Shown here one piece after another: positions 8,661-17,291 of a stretch of 64,000 nucleotides of DNA; the first letter of the stretch is position 1, and the number at the start of each line of letters is the position of its first letter. The stretch covers positions 62,001 through 126,000 of the forward strand of contig NZ_NGUQ01000014.1 of NCBI RefSeq assembly GCF_002179965.1, written 5' to 3'. The position numbers and the translations under genes are program-made. The notes beneath the pieces were generated by a model, which was given only the letters and a program-made list of their open reading frames with translations, searched no databases and was not told the DNA's origin. This DNA comes from Pandoraea sp. PE-S2T-3. GTDB lineage: Bacteria > Pseudomonadota > Gammaproteobacteria > Burkholderiales > Burkholderiaceae.

Positions 8661-9570
8661 CGAAAGCGCGTGACGAAAACACGTAACAAAAATGCGGGCA
8701 AAAAAAAGCGCGGCCGATGAGGCCGCGCCAAGGTTTGGAGACTTTTCACTCAACGCAAAAGTCTACTTCTCGCGGAACGTAGTATAGGTGCGGCCCCGCG
8801 AAACATTCTCATCATTCGGCGCAATGATTTATTTGTCGACTCGCAATAGTCTGTAAAACCCCATAAACAAAGGGCTTTTTTGACGACGTGCGAAACCGCG
8901 CTCACATGCATCTAGGAATTGTCGCATCACACGCGCTCAATTTGTCGCACTTGCGTGCATCGATGACACGAGAATGACAGCGCGCTGTCGTGAACCCATC
9001 GGCGAACAAATTTGCCATCGACTTTTCCGCCACGCGACACGCTCGACTGTCTAATCGCGACCGACTGAACATCGCGAATCGCTGAACGACATCACGACAG
9101 TATTGGTTACGTCATTGCTTTCGATTTCAGTGTCATGCACCACTCGCGCAAGCCGGCACTTCGGCATGAATTCGCAGCGCGGGAACCAATTCAAATCACG
9201 CGTGTCGCGCGCAAATCCAGTGCTGGTAACGCTTCGCAGCCGCCTCATCAACCCCACAACACTGTGTCCCGAGCGCAACACACACCGCTTGCATTGCCAT
9301 TTCTCGCCTAGGCTTAATCAAGCCAATCCCTTGCCACACAACGCTTTAGGACGCATCGACGTGATTCTTTTCAGAAGTGAAATAGATTCTTGCGGATTCT
9401 GAAATAGGCGGGAGTGATGCCCACTCATACACTGCCCCCTGTCAGCAGAACAGTGCCGATACCTGATCGGGTCCGCGAATGACAAACCGTCACCTCGACA
9501 TGTTCTGTTTCGCCGCGTTCTGTTTTCACGCGAATTCTGCGATTCGTGTCACGTTACTGGAGCTTAAACC
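8661..9570. other. Long intergenic region before the porin gene
   Basis: No protein-coding gene is supported here. The left end holds the candidate small RNA. Two TGTCGCA half-sites (8920-8926 and 8943-8949) match the halves of the palindromes at 2 kb but lack partners. Close to the porin there is a direct repeat GTTCTGTTT at 9502-9510 and 9517-9525, placed like activator sites for an envelope-responsive regulator. The DNA is visibly more AT-rich than the flanking genes. Confidence 0.5.
8700..8775 (-). ncRNA. Candidate small RNA with intrinsic terminator
   Basis: Read on the minus strand, this stretch has a perfect 8-bp stem (AGACTTTT, 10-base loop, AAAAGTCT). It then has CCAAACCTTGG and a perfect 8-bp GC stem (GCGCGGCC, TCATC, GGCCGCGC) followed by eight Ts. 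That is a textbook rho-independent terminator, yet there is no minus-strand gene upstream for it to end. A TATACT at 8786-8781 could be the -10 element; the -35 is poor. The predicted transcript is about 75 nucleotides. It matches no RNA family that I recognise. Confidence 0.5.
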
Positions 9571-10734
9571 ATGAAAAAAACTCTTCTTGCCGCAGCCGTT
9601 GTCGGCGCGTTCTCGGCGACCGCCGCGCATGCTCAAAGCAGCGTCACGCTGTACGGCTTGATCGATGCTGGCGTTGCTTACACGAGCAACTCCACCACGT
9701 CGGCGGCTTCGGGTTCGAAGAACTTCCGCGCAACGAGCGGCCTGATCAACGGCAGCCGTTGGGGCCTGAAGGGCTCGGAAGACCTGGGTGGCGGTAACAA
9801 GGCCATCTTCGTGTTGGAAAACGGTTTCTCGATCAACAACGGTCAGTCGGGCCAAAACGGCCGCATGTTCGGCCGTCAAGCCTTCGTCGGCCTGCAGAAC
9901 GACAAGTTCGGCGCCGTGACGATCGGTCGTCAATACGACTCGCTGGTTGACTACCTGGCACCGCTGACCCTGAACGGTTCGTCGTTCGGCGGCACGATCG
10001 CTTCGCACCCGTACGATAACGACAACACGAACAACTCGTTCCGTGTGAACAACTCGGTCAAGTACTCGAGCGCCAACTACAACGGCCTGACGTTCGGCGG
10101 CCTGTATGGCTTCTCGAACAAGGCTGGTGACTTCGCCAACAACCGTGCATTCAGCGCCGGCGTGAACTACGCAAACGGCCCGCTGACGGTGGCTGCTGCT
10201 TACTTGGAACGCCAAGGCAATCCGGGTAACAACAACGGTTCGGGCGCTGTCGACACGTCGAACGGCGGTGACTCGGTGTTCCAGTCGCAGAAGCAACGCG
10301 TCTGGGGTATCGGTGGTAACTACGCCTTCGGCCCGGCTACGGTCGGCCTGGTGTACACCCACACGCAACTGCAAGGTCTGTCGGGCCTGAACTACAACAG
10401 CACGGCTGTGTCGTTCAACAACGACGGTCTGAAGTTCGACAACTTCGAAATCAACGGTCGCTACATGCTGACCCCGGCAGTCTCGCTGTCGGCCGCGTAC
10501 ACGTACACGATGGCCAAGCAAGATTCGACGGATCAGAAGCCGAAGTTCCACACCGTTACGCTGCAAGCTGACTACCGTCTGTCGAAGCGCACCGACGTGT
10601 ACCTGACCGGTTCGTACCAACACATCTCCGACAACGAAGGCACGGGCTTGCAAGCTGGTGTCGGCGCTGCCGGCGGTATGTCGTCGACCAGCTCGCAAAC
10701 TGTTGTGGGCACGGGCATCCGTCACCGCTTCTAA
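9571..10734 (+). CDS. Outer-membrane porin, Burkholderia type
   Basis: The 387-residue precursor begins with a signal peptide (MKKTLLAAAVVGAFSATA, cut after AHA) and the betaproteobacterial porin opening QSSVTLYGLIDAGV. The typical loop-3 region with GRQYDSLVDYL and the final strand ending in RHRF follow; the C-terminal Phe is the outer-membrane assembly signal. It should form a trimeric 16-stranded barrel for diffusion of small hydrophilic solutes. Codon choice (CGT, GGT, AAC, CTG) is far more biased than in neighbouring genes, which points to very high expression. GGAG precedes the start and a strong hairpin follows the stop. Confidence 0.95.
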   Translation: MKKTLLAAAVVGAFSATAAHAQSSVTLYGLIDAGVAYTSNSTTSAASGSKNFRATSGLINGSRWGLKGSEDLGGGNKAIFVLENGFSINNGQSGQNGRMFGRQAFVGLQNDKFGAVTIGRQYDSLVDYLAPLTLNGSSFGGTIASHPYDNDNTNNSFRVNNSVKYSSANYNGLTFGGLYGFSNKAGDFANNRAFSAGVNYANGPLTVAAAYLERQGNPGNNNGSGAVDTSNGGDSVFQSQKQRVWGIGGNYAFGPATVGLVYTHTQLQGLSGLNYNSTAVSFNNDGLKFDNFEINGRYMLTPAVSLSAAYTYTMAKQDSTDQKPKFHTVTLQADYRLSKRTDVYLTGSYQHISDNEGTGLQAGVGAAGGMSSTSSQTVVGTGIRHRF

Positions 10735-10782
10735 TCGACGCGGACGGAGCGCTGCCGGCAGTATCGCAGCGCTCTCGACATG

Positions 10783-10812
10783 AGAAAGGGCAGCCTCGGC
10801 TGCCCTTTCTCT
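10783..10812. terminator. Hairpin terminator after the porin gene
   Basis: A 13-bp perfect inverted repeat (AGAAAGGGCAGCC and GGCTGCCCTTTCT) lies 48 bases after the porin stop. The A-rich left flank and T-rich right flank mean it could also end the convergent gene at 10852-12378. Confidence 0.8.
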
Positions 10813-10851
10813 ATTGCGGCACTGATGGGGATTCAGTGCATTCGAAATGCA

Positions 10852-12378
10852 TCAGAAGCGCGTCTCGCGCGCGGCACGCAGGAAGTTATCGAGCACCGGC
10901 GTGCAATCCAGAAACTCCGGACCACCCGCGCGGTGAAACTCCGGATGCCATTGCAGGCCCATCACGAACGGCGCCTTGCGATAGCGAATGGCCTCCACCA
11001 CGCCATCTTCCGCACACATCGCCTCCACACTCAGATCGCGCCCCAGCGTCTTCACCGACTGGTGGTGAATCGAATTCACGATGGGCACATCGACCGGGCC
11101 GAGCATTTGCGCGAGCGACGAGCCTTCGGGGAAGGTCAGCGTGTGGCGATTGTGCTCGTACGTTTCCGTCACGTGAGGAATCGCTTCCGGCAGATCGGTG
11201 GCGATGTCCTGATGCAAGGTGCCGCCGAACGCCACGTTGATCAGTTGACAGCCACGGCAGACGCCGAGAATCGGCTTGCCCTGCTCGACAAACTCGTGCA
11301 GCAGTTCCAGTTCGTACATGTCGCGCATGCGGTCGCCCTGCCATTCGTGACGCGTGGCGACTTCCGAATACGTGAGCGGCGCAACGTCCGCCCCGCCCTG
11401 CAACACCAGACCGTCGAGATGCTTGGCGTAATCGTGCAGGCGGATGTGGCTCGGGTGAAGCTGGCCTTGCGTATCCACTGTCGGAATCATGAACACCAGC
11501 ACGTCGCGCGACATCACCCAGTGCGCGATCGATTCTTCAAGGTATTGCAGCGTTTTGCTGCGCAACCCCTTGTTGCCGGGCTCCGGATGGAAGATTCGCG
11601 CGGAGATGCCGATCTTTAGCGTGCGCTGCGTGATGCGCTGACCGGCGCGGTCGTACCACGCGCGAAAACGTGCGCCCATGATGCGTCGCAAGACCGACCA
11701 CGGCGAATCGCCCGCTTGCAGGTAAGACGGCGCACCGCCCATCGATGCAGGGCTGCCGGGACGCGGCGCGCTCCCGCCGAACGCGGGTTGATGGGGCGGT
11801 TCGCCACCGCCTGAGCCGCCTGAACCACCTGAGGCACCCGCACCGCCCGACGACGAGGCAGACGTCGCACCAGTGCCGGTACCGATGGTCCCGCCAGCGC
11901 TGCCCACACCGGCGGCCTTGACGTCTTCGCGCGACGCGGCAACCGGGGCGCCAATGGGATTGCGATCGGACGCAACTTCAGCAATCGGCGGCTGGCCGGC
12001 GGCAGGCGCCGCAGAGGTTGTCGGCGGCGTAGTCGGCGTTGCTGAAGGTGTTGTTGCCGCGCTAGCTGTCGTGGCCAGCGGCGGCTGTTCGGCCCGAGCG
12101 TCGGCCGAGGCGCCCGGTTCTGCCTGATGCACTGGACGGGTCAGCGTGTCGGGGTTGGGTGGCATGTCGGCAGAACCTTCTGCCGTGCCGCCCACCGGTT
12201 TTCCGGTCGCGCGCGGCGCGGCCGGTGTCGCACCTTCGACGTAGTCGGTCGACTGGGTCGAGGCGCTCGACGAGGTTTCCGGGGTGGCGGGTGTTGCTGG
12301 TTTGGCTGCGCTCTTGTTCGCGTCGAGCTCGGGCTTGGGGGGCTGTTGCGGCGATTTCGGATCTTGAGCGTCGGTCAT
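10852..12378 (-). CDS. Peptidase C26 / PuuD-like gamma-glutamyl hydrolase with long disordered N-terminus
   Basis: Residues from about 255 to 508 form a class I glutamine-amidotransferase-like hydrolase of the PuuD family, which cleaves gamma-glutamyl amides. The nucleophile is Cys374 in LGVCRGCQLI, and His478 and Glu480 lie in LQWHPEFH. Residues 1-250 are unusual: low-complexity A, P, T, S and G, ending in a run of GGSGG repeats, with no domain I recognise. The start is uncertain. No clear ribosome site precedes 12378, and a later Met (MPPNPDTL, near residue 72) is possible. The gene converges on the porin. The substrate may be gamma-glutamyl-GABA, but that is inference. Confidence 0.85.
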   Translation of the reverse strand: MTDAQDPKSPQQPPKPELDANKSAAKPATPATPETSSSASTQSTDYVEGATPAAPRATGKPVGGTAEGSADMPPNPDTLTRPVHQAEPGASADARAEQPPLATTASAATTPSATPTTPPTTSAAPAAGQPPIAEVASDRNPIGAPVAASREDVKAAGVGSAGGTIGTGTGATSASSSGGAGASGGSGGSGGGEPPHQPAFGGSAPRPGSPASMGGAPSYLQAGDSPWSVLRRIMGARFRAWYDRAGQRITQRTLKIGISARIFHPEPGNKGLRSKTLQYLEESIAHWVMSRDVLVFMIPTVDTQGQLHPSHIRLHDYAKHLDGLVLQGGADVAPLTYSEVATRHEWQGDRMRDMYELELLHEFVEQGKPILGVCRGCQLINVAFGGTLHQDIATDLPEAIPHVTETYEHNRHTLTFPEGSSLAQMLGPVDVPIVNSIHHQSVKTLGRDLSVEAMCAEDGVVEAIRYRKAPFVMGLQWHPEFHRAGGPEFLDCTPVLDNFLRAARETRF

Positions 12379-12715
12379 AGTGGCGTTGGATGCGTCCGCT
12401 AGGAGGGGAAAAAGGGGTAGACCACGGCGATTGGCAAATTATCCCGCCGCCCCTGTTACGCCGCAATCGCGAAAGCTGCCGTTTCCTCACTTGCCCGGCA
12501 GTCACTACCGCAAGATGAAACCGTAGCGATGCAGCGATGTCGAAGTCTTTTGTAACGCGTAGTGCGTGCCCATGCCTATCGGCAAGAAACATCACTTGCG
12601 CGTATCATTCTCAATACTTTGAACGATGTTATACGACGTTTTCGACATTTGCGTCGGTTAAGCACGCATTTCTGCATAACCACACGGTCTTGACGTTTGT
12701 TTTGGGAGTCTGCAA
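12379..12715. other. Intergenic region between divergent genes
   Basis: This 337-bp gap is AT-richer than its surroundings and must hold promoters for the leftward hydrolase and the rightward DUF1232 gene. I could not identify convincing -35/-10 pairs. No gene or stable hairpin is supported here. Confidence 0.4.
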
Positions 12716-12997
12716 GTGAAACGTTTTCTGCGTCTGTGGCAAGTGGCGCGCCACGATTTCCGAATTCTTTGGCACGCGGTGCGTGACCCGCGCCGCCCGC
12801 GCTGGCTGCTGCCCGCCGTGGCGGCACTGGTCGTCTATCTGCTCAGCCCGTTCGACCTGATTCCCGACTTTGTACCGGTTTTTGGCCTGCTCGACGACGT
12901 GGTGATCATCGGCATGGTGGTGCACTGGCTGGTCGGGCGCCTGCCCGTCGACGTGCGCGAGGACGCCCGCGCGCATATCTTCACGCAACGCGCCTGA
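12716..12997 (+). CDS. YkvA family (DUF1232) small membrane protein
   Basis: This 93-residue protein begins at a GTG codon with GGGAG eight bases upstream. The DUF1232 signature YLLSPFDLIPDFVPVFGLLDDVVIIG is present in outline, flanked by a hydrophobic stretch (LLPAVAALVVYLL) and a basic N-terminus (KRFLRLWQVARHDF). Members are widespread small proteins of unknown function, probably membrane-associated. It stands alone, divergent from the C26 hydrolase, and ends at a strong terminator. Confidence 0.88.
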   Translation: MKRFLRLWQVARHDFRILWHAVRDPRRPRWLLPAVAALVVYLLSPFDLIPDFVPVFGLLDDVVIIGMVVHWLVGRLPVDVREDARAHIFTQRA

Positions 12998-13026
12998 ACG
13001 GTCGCTGCGGCGACACCAGCGCCAAC

Positions 13027-13060
13027 GAAAAAGGGACGCCACTGGCGTCCCTTTTCTTTT
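13027..13060. terminator. Rho-independent terminator
   Basis: AAAAAGGGACGCC, ACT, then GGCGTCCCTTTT form a GC-rich stem with a T-rich tail directly after the DUF1232 gene. The A-rich left arm makes it able to serve the convergent quinone reductase gene too. Confidence 0.85.
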
Positions 13061-13084
13061 CTGCACGAAGGCCGGAGGCCCCGA

Positions 13085-14059
13085 TTACGGCATCAGCAGC
13101 GTCGAGCCCGTCGTCTTGCGCGCTTCGAGATCACGATGCGCCTGAGCGACGTCAGCCAGCGCATAACGCTGGTTGACTTCGATCTTCACGGTGCCCTTCG
13201 CCACCACATCGAACAACTCGTTGGCCGTCGCTTCCAGATCTGCACGCTTGGCCGTGTAGTTGAACAAGGTCGGACGCGTGAAGAACAGCGAGCCGCGCGA
13301 GACCAGATCGGCCGTGTTGATCTGCGTCACCGGGCCCGAGGCATTACCGAAGTTCACCATCGTGCCAAGCGGACGCAGGCAGTCGAGCGAACCGATGAAG
13401 GTGTCTTTGCCGATCGAGTCGTACACCACGGGCACGCCTTCGCCACCCGTGATGTCCTTCACGCGCTCGACAAAGTTCTCGCGCGTGTAGACGATCGGGT
13501 GATCGCAGCCGTGCTGACGCACCAGCGCGGCTTTCTCGTCGGAACCGACCGTCCCGATGACCGTCGCGCCGAGTGCCTTGGCCCATTGGCACACAATCAG
13601 CCCCACGCCGCCGGCGGCTGCATGAATCAGGATCGTGTCGCCCGCTTTCACCGGATACGTGCGACGCAGCAGGTATTGCGCCGTCATGCCTTGCAGCATC
13701 ATGGCGGCGGCCTGGTCGTCGGTGATCGCGTCGGGCAGACGCACCAGCGGTGCGGCGGGCATCACACGCGCCTGCGAGTAAGCACCGCACGGGCGGCTGG
13801 CGTACGCCACACGGTCGCCCGGCTTCACATGCGTGACGCCTTCGCCCACGGCTTCGACGACGCCCGAGGCTTCCATGCCAAGCCCGGCGGGCAGCGGCTG
13901 CGGATACAGACCGGTACGGAAATACACGTCGATGTAGTTCAACCCGACCGCGTTGTGACGCACGCGCGCCTCACCCGGGCCCGGCTCGCCGACTTGCACG
14001 TCCACGTACTGCATCACTTCCGGACCGCCATTCGTTTCGATGCGGATCGCTTTTGTCAT
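13085..14059 (-). CDS. NADPH:quinone oxidoreductase (zinc-independent MDR family)
   Basis: The 324-residue protein is a medium-chain reductase of the QOR type. The N-terminal GroES-like half contains NAVGLNYIDVYFRTGLYP and lacks the zinc-binding cysteine cluster. The Rossmann half has the cofactor loop AAAGGVGLIVCQWAK followed by GATVIGTVGS. It should reduce quinones by one electron using NADPH in the cytoplasm. AAGGAGCGAGG precedes the ATG. The downstream neighbour on the same strand would be none (terminator at 13027), and mgsA lies 65 bases upstream, so co-transcription with mgsA and the SDR is possible. Confidence 0.92.
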   Translation of the reverse strand: MTKAIRIETNGGPEVMQYVDVQVGEPGPGEARVRHNAVGLNYIDVYFRTGLYPQPLPAGLGMEASGVVEAVGEGVTHVKPGDRVAYASRPCGAYSQARVMPAAPLVRLPDAITDDQAAAMMLQGMTAQYLLRRTYPVKAGDTILIHAAAGGVGLIVCQWAKALGATVIGTVGSDEKAALVRQHGCDHPIVYTRENFVERVKDITGGEGVPVVYDSIGKDTFIGSLDCLRPLGTMVNFGNASGPVTQINTADLVSRGSLFFTRPTLFNYTAKRADLEATANELFDVVAKGTVKIEVNQRYALADVAQAHRDLEARKTTGSTLLMP

Positions 14060-14124
14060 CCTCGCTCCTTGATTATTCGGGGGTTTGTTCTGGGGATATC
14101 GGTTGCCTGCCGAGCGCGTGACGA

Positions 14125-14556
14125 TCAGGTCGCCAGCGCTTTCGGCTGGGCCGCAAGACGAATGATCAACTGCTCCAGCAACAAGCGAGCCGTCGAACTA
14201 TTGGTTGCGCACGGCACGTTGTGCACGTCGCAGGCGCGCACGAGCGCATTGATATCGGGTTCGTGCGGCTGGGGCGTCATCGGGTCGCGCAGAAACAGCA
14301 CCATGTCGACGCGGCCTTCGGCCAGTTGGGCGCCGATTTGCAGATCGCCGCCATGCGGGCCGGAGAGCTTGCGCTCCACGTCGAGGCCTAGCTCCATGGC
14401 GATGCGCCCGCCCGTGGTGCCGGTGGCGACGAGGTCGCACTGGCGCAGCACGTCCACGTAATCGCGCGCGACGGCCAGAATTTCATCTTTCTTCTTGTCG
14501 TGCGCGATGAGGGCGATGCGAACCTTCGGTGCGCTCGTGACGGTAGTTACGGTCAT
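14125..14556 (-). CDS. mgsA: Methylglyoxal synthase
   Basis: This 143-residue enzyme should convert dihydroxyacetone phosphate to methylglyoxal and phosphate, a bypass that releases phosphate when glycolysis stalls. The family motifs are in order: [11 protein letters not shown], the phosphate loop [25 protein letters not shown], and the catalytic-aspartate region [17 protein letters not shown]. Its length is normal (E. coli 152). The first six residues (MTVTTV) are dispensable, so the true start could be slightly later. Only a weak GAG is seen upstream. Confidence 0.93.
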   Translation of the reverse strand: MTVTTVTSAPKVRIALIAHDKKKDEILAVARDYVDVLRQCDLVATGTTGGRIAMELGLDVERKLSGPHGGDLQIGAQLAEGRVDMVLFLRDPMTPQPHEPDINALVRACDVHNVPCATNSSTARLLLEQLIIRLAAQPKALAT

Positions 14557-14586
14557 GTGGGAAGTCTCTGCCTAGAAAGTGCCGGC

Positions 14587-15366
14587 CTAGAAAGTACCGG
14601 GATAAGCGCCGCCGTCGATCAGCACGTTCTGCCCGGTGATGTACCCGGCCTGCGCGCTGCAAAGGAACGCGCACGTCGCGCCGAATTCGTCCGGCTGGCC
14701 GAAGCGGCGCGCGGGAATCGCGGCGGCCCGCTTGGCACGGGCTTCGTCCACCGACTGGCCGCTCTTGTCTGCCCACGCTTTCATCGTGCCGGCCAGACGG
14801 TCGGTATCGAACGCCCCCGGCAGCAGATTGTTGATCGTGACGTTGTGGGCGACGGTCGTGCGCGACAGGCCGGCCACAAAACCCGTCAGGCCCGAGCGAG
14901 CACCGTTCGAGAGGCCCAGAATGTCGATCGGTGCCTTCACGGCCGACGACGTGATGTTCACGATGCGGCCAAAGCGGCGCGCGATCATGCCGTCGACGGT
15001 CGCCTTGATCAGTTCGATCGGGGTGAGCATGTTGGCGTCGAGCGCGCGAATCCAGTCGTCGCGCTGCCATTCCCGAAAATCGCCCGGCGGCGGGCCGCCC
15101 GCGTTGGTCACGAGAATGTCGGGTTGCGCACACGCGGCGAGTGCTTGTGCACGGCCTTCCGGCGTGGTGATGTCGCAAGCGACGGCGGTCACCGTCACGC
15201 CCGTCGAGGCGCGGATCGCATCCGCGGCTTCATTGAGTGCCGCCGCCGTGCGCGCGACGATCACCACGTCGGCCCCCGCTTCGGCCAGCGCCTGTGCGCA
15301 AGCGCGCCCCAGCCCCTTGCTCGCACCGCACACCAGCGCCGTGCGGCCCTTGATTCCCAGATCCAT
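14587..15366 (-). CDS. SDR family protein with a degenerate active site
   Basis: The 259-residue protein has an SDR fold: cofactor loop CGASKGLG, VTNAGG in place of NNAG, a serine in NITSSAV, and the C-terminal GQNVLIDGGAYPG. Where the catalytic YxxxK should be, the sequence reads LSNGARSGLTG, so both Tyr and Lys are missing (Ser and Arg at the best-aligned positions). A subgroup of FabG-like SDRs shares such a change, and its activity is unclear. The stop codon lies inside the second copy of a 15-bp tandem duplication (14570-14599). It is upstream of mgsA on the same strand. Confidence 0.88.
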   Translation of the reverse strand: MDLGIKGRTALVCGASKGLGRACAQALAEAGADVVIVARTAAALNEAADAIRASTGVTVTAVACDITTPEGRAQALAACAQPDILVTNAGGPPPGDFREWQRDDWIRALDANMLTPIELIKATVDGMIARRFGRIVNITSSAVKAPIDILGLSNGARSGLTGFVAGLSRTTVAHNVTINNLLPGAFDTDRLAGTMKAWADKSGQSVDEARAKRAAAIPARRFGQPDEFGATCAFLCSAQAGYITGQNVLIDGGAYPGTF

Positions 15367-15578
15367 GGTTCAGCCTTCCAAGTCAGTCGAGAATTCGTGG
15401 AAATACGGCCCTGCGAGCCGTCTTGCAGCGATTCTAAGGGAATCGGGAGATAGCCGCTGACGCGCGGCGTGATGGGCCGCATTTCCGGCGCGTGGTGTCG
15501 AAAGCCGGACCGCCGTAGCCGGCATCGGCTAAAATCGCGGCCATGCGGGCCACACCGGCCCTGCCTCAGAATGCTGCC

Positions 15579-16229
15579 ATGAAACAAGATAATCGCTTCC
15601 CGAATCTCTTCATCTGCGATCACCCGCTGATCCAGCACAAGCTCTCGCACATGCGCGACAAGGAAACCTCGACGCGCACGTTCCGTGGCCTGCTGCGCGA
15701 GATCACCTTGCTCATGGGCTATGAAATCACCCGCGACCTGCCGCTCACGACCGAGTCGATCGAGACGCCAATGGTCACCATGGACGCCCCCGTCATCGCC
15801 GGCAAGAAGCTGGCCATCGTGCCGGTGCTGCGCGCAGGCGTGGGCATGAGCGACGGCCTGCTCGATCTGGTGCCGTCGGCACGCGTCGGTCATATCGGCG
15901 TGTATCGCGACGAGCAACACCGCCCGGTGGAATATCTGGTGCGCCTGCCCGACGTGGCCGACCGCCGTTTCATCCTGTGCGATCCGATGGTCGCCACCGG
16001 CTACTCGGCCGTGCACGCGGTCGACGTGCTGCGCAAGCGTGGCGTCGAGGAAGAGAACATTGCCTTCCTCGCCCTCGTTGCCGCCCCGGAAGGCGTGAAG
16101 GTGCTGCACGATGCCCACCCGGGCGTGAAGTTGTACGTGGCCTCGCTCGACGAGCGTCTGGACGACCACGCTTACATCATCCCGGGTCTGGGCGACGCCG
16201 GTGACCGTCTGTTCGGCACGAAGAACTAG
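15579..16229 (+). CDS. upp: Uracil phosphoribosyltransferase
   Basis: The 216-residue enzyme makes UMP from uracil and PRPP in pyrimidine salvage. Recognisable are [22 protein letters not shown], the flexible-loop region [15 protein letters not shown], the PRPP-binding [16 protein letters not shown], and the uracil-binding [16 protein letters not shown] at the C-terminus. The frame is open from 15543, but MKQDNRFPN is the usual beginning. It is divergent from the SDR gene and convergent with the EamA exporter. Confidence 0.96.
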   Translation: MKQDNRFPNLFICDHPLIQHKLSHMRDKETSTRTFRGLLREITLLMGYEITRDLPLTTESIETPMVTMDAPVIAGKKLAIVPVLRAGVGMSDGLLDLVPSARVGHIGVYRDEQHRPVEYLVRLPDVADRRFILCDPMVATGYSAVHAVDVLRKRGVEEENIAFLALVAAPEGVKVLHDAHPGVKLYVASLDERLDDHAYIIPGLGDAGDRLFGTKN

Positions 16230-16244
16230 GGCCGGCTCCCCCCG

Positions 16245-17162
16245 TCAGCGCGCCTTGCGCCGCGTCGCCATCGCTACGCCGATGGCGGCGAGCACCATCC
16301 CGCCCCACGCGAGTGGCGGCATGTGTTCCCCGACCATGATCCACGCGGCCAGTGCGGCGGCGGGCGGCACGAGAAAGAACAGCGCCGAGACGCGCGACGC
16401 TTCGCCTCTCCGGATCATCGCCAGCAGCAACGAGATGGCCACGATCGAATTGCCGATGACAAGGTAGACGAGCGAGAGGCTGAGTTGCCACGTCCATGAG
16501 ACGTGCATCGGTTCGAGCCACCATGCCAGCGGCAGCGTCGCGGCAAAGCCCACGGCGTACTGCACGAGATTGGACGTGATCGGGTGCTGCCCGACACCGA
16601 AGCGCTTTTCATACAGCGTGCCGCAGGTAATTGCGCCCAATGCGATGAAGGTGAACAGCAGGCCGAGTGCCGACGTCGCCTCCACTGCCGAGCGCGCCAC
16701 GATCACCAGCGCCGCTCCGGCCAGTCCGAGCCCCAGACCGATCCAGTTCATCCCGCTCACACGCTCGCCGACCAGATGCGGCACCGCCAGTGCCACGAGA
16801 ATCGGTTGCAGCGACGTAATCAGCGCCACGCTGCCCGCCGAGACGCCAATGCGCAGCGCGAGATACGTCATGCTGAAATACAACGCCTGAATCAGCAGGC
16901 CGATGACGATGAGATGCCCCCACGCCGCCGCGGTCTTCGGCAAGGGCGGCCGCATCACGATGGCCAGCGGCGCGAGCAACACCAGCACGAGGCCGTAGCG
17001 CAGCGCGAGGAACGTGAGCGGATCGGCGTACGCGAGGCCGATCTTGGCGACCGTGAAGCCGACCGACCACAGGAACAGGAAGATCAGCGGCGCGGCACGC
17101 AGCCACAGCGGATCGTGGGCAACACCGGTACGCACCGGGTCAAGCGACGTTTTCAGAGACAT
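16245..17162 (-). CDS. EamA family transporter (drug/metabolite transporter superfamily)
   Basis: The 305-residue protein is almost entirely hydrophobic, with about ten membrane segments in two EamA repeats. The first repeat runs through FLFLWSVGFTVAKIGLAYADP to ITSLQPILVALA. The second ends in FFLVPPAAALAAWIMVGEHM, where the PxxA pattern at each repeat's penultimate helix is typical. Such proteins export amino acids, nucleosides or metabolites; the substrate cannot be inferred. It converges on upp, only 15 bases apart. Confidence 0.9.
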   Translation of the reverse strand: MSLKTSLDPVRTGVAHDPLWLRAAPLIFLFLWSVGFTVAKIGLAYADPLTFLALRYGLVLVLLAPLAIVMRPPLPKTAAAWGHLIVIGLLIQALYFSMTYLALRIGVSAGSVALITSLQPILVALAVPHLVGERVSGMNWIGLGLGLAGAALVIVARSAVEATSALGLLFTFIALGAITCGTLYEKRFGVGQHPITSNLVQYAVGFAATLPLAWWLEPMHVSWTWQLSLSLVYLVIGNSIVAISLLLAMIRRGEASRVSALFFLVPPAAALAAWIMVGEHMPPLAWGGMVLAAIGVAMATRRKAR

Positions 17163-17291
17163 CGGGAAGCGCAGACTCCTTCATTGTTATTGTTGTAAGG
17201 GTGATGCGGGCCACTCGCGAGTGGCCGGATTGCTATCAACGATGCATACCGGTGGCGACCGGCGACTGCCGGTAACGACTACCGGCGTCGA

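Noticed and set aside
8697-8730. Terminator for the sigma-54 activator gene
   Set aside because: The GC stem has its T-run on the minus strand only, so it cannot be an intrinsic terminator for a plus-strand transcript.
8920-8949. Two TGTCGCA half-sites before the porin
   Set aside because: They match halves of the 2-kb palindromes, but the partner halves are missing and no GG-N10-GC promoter is nearby.
12600-12625. Fur-box-like GAGAATGATAC in the gap before the DUF1232 gene
   Set aside because: Only two partial hexamers fit and the neighbouring genes have no iron link; too weak to list as a site.
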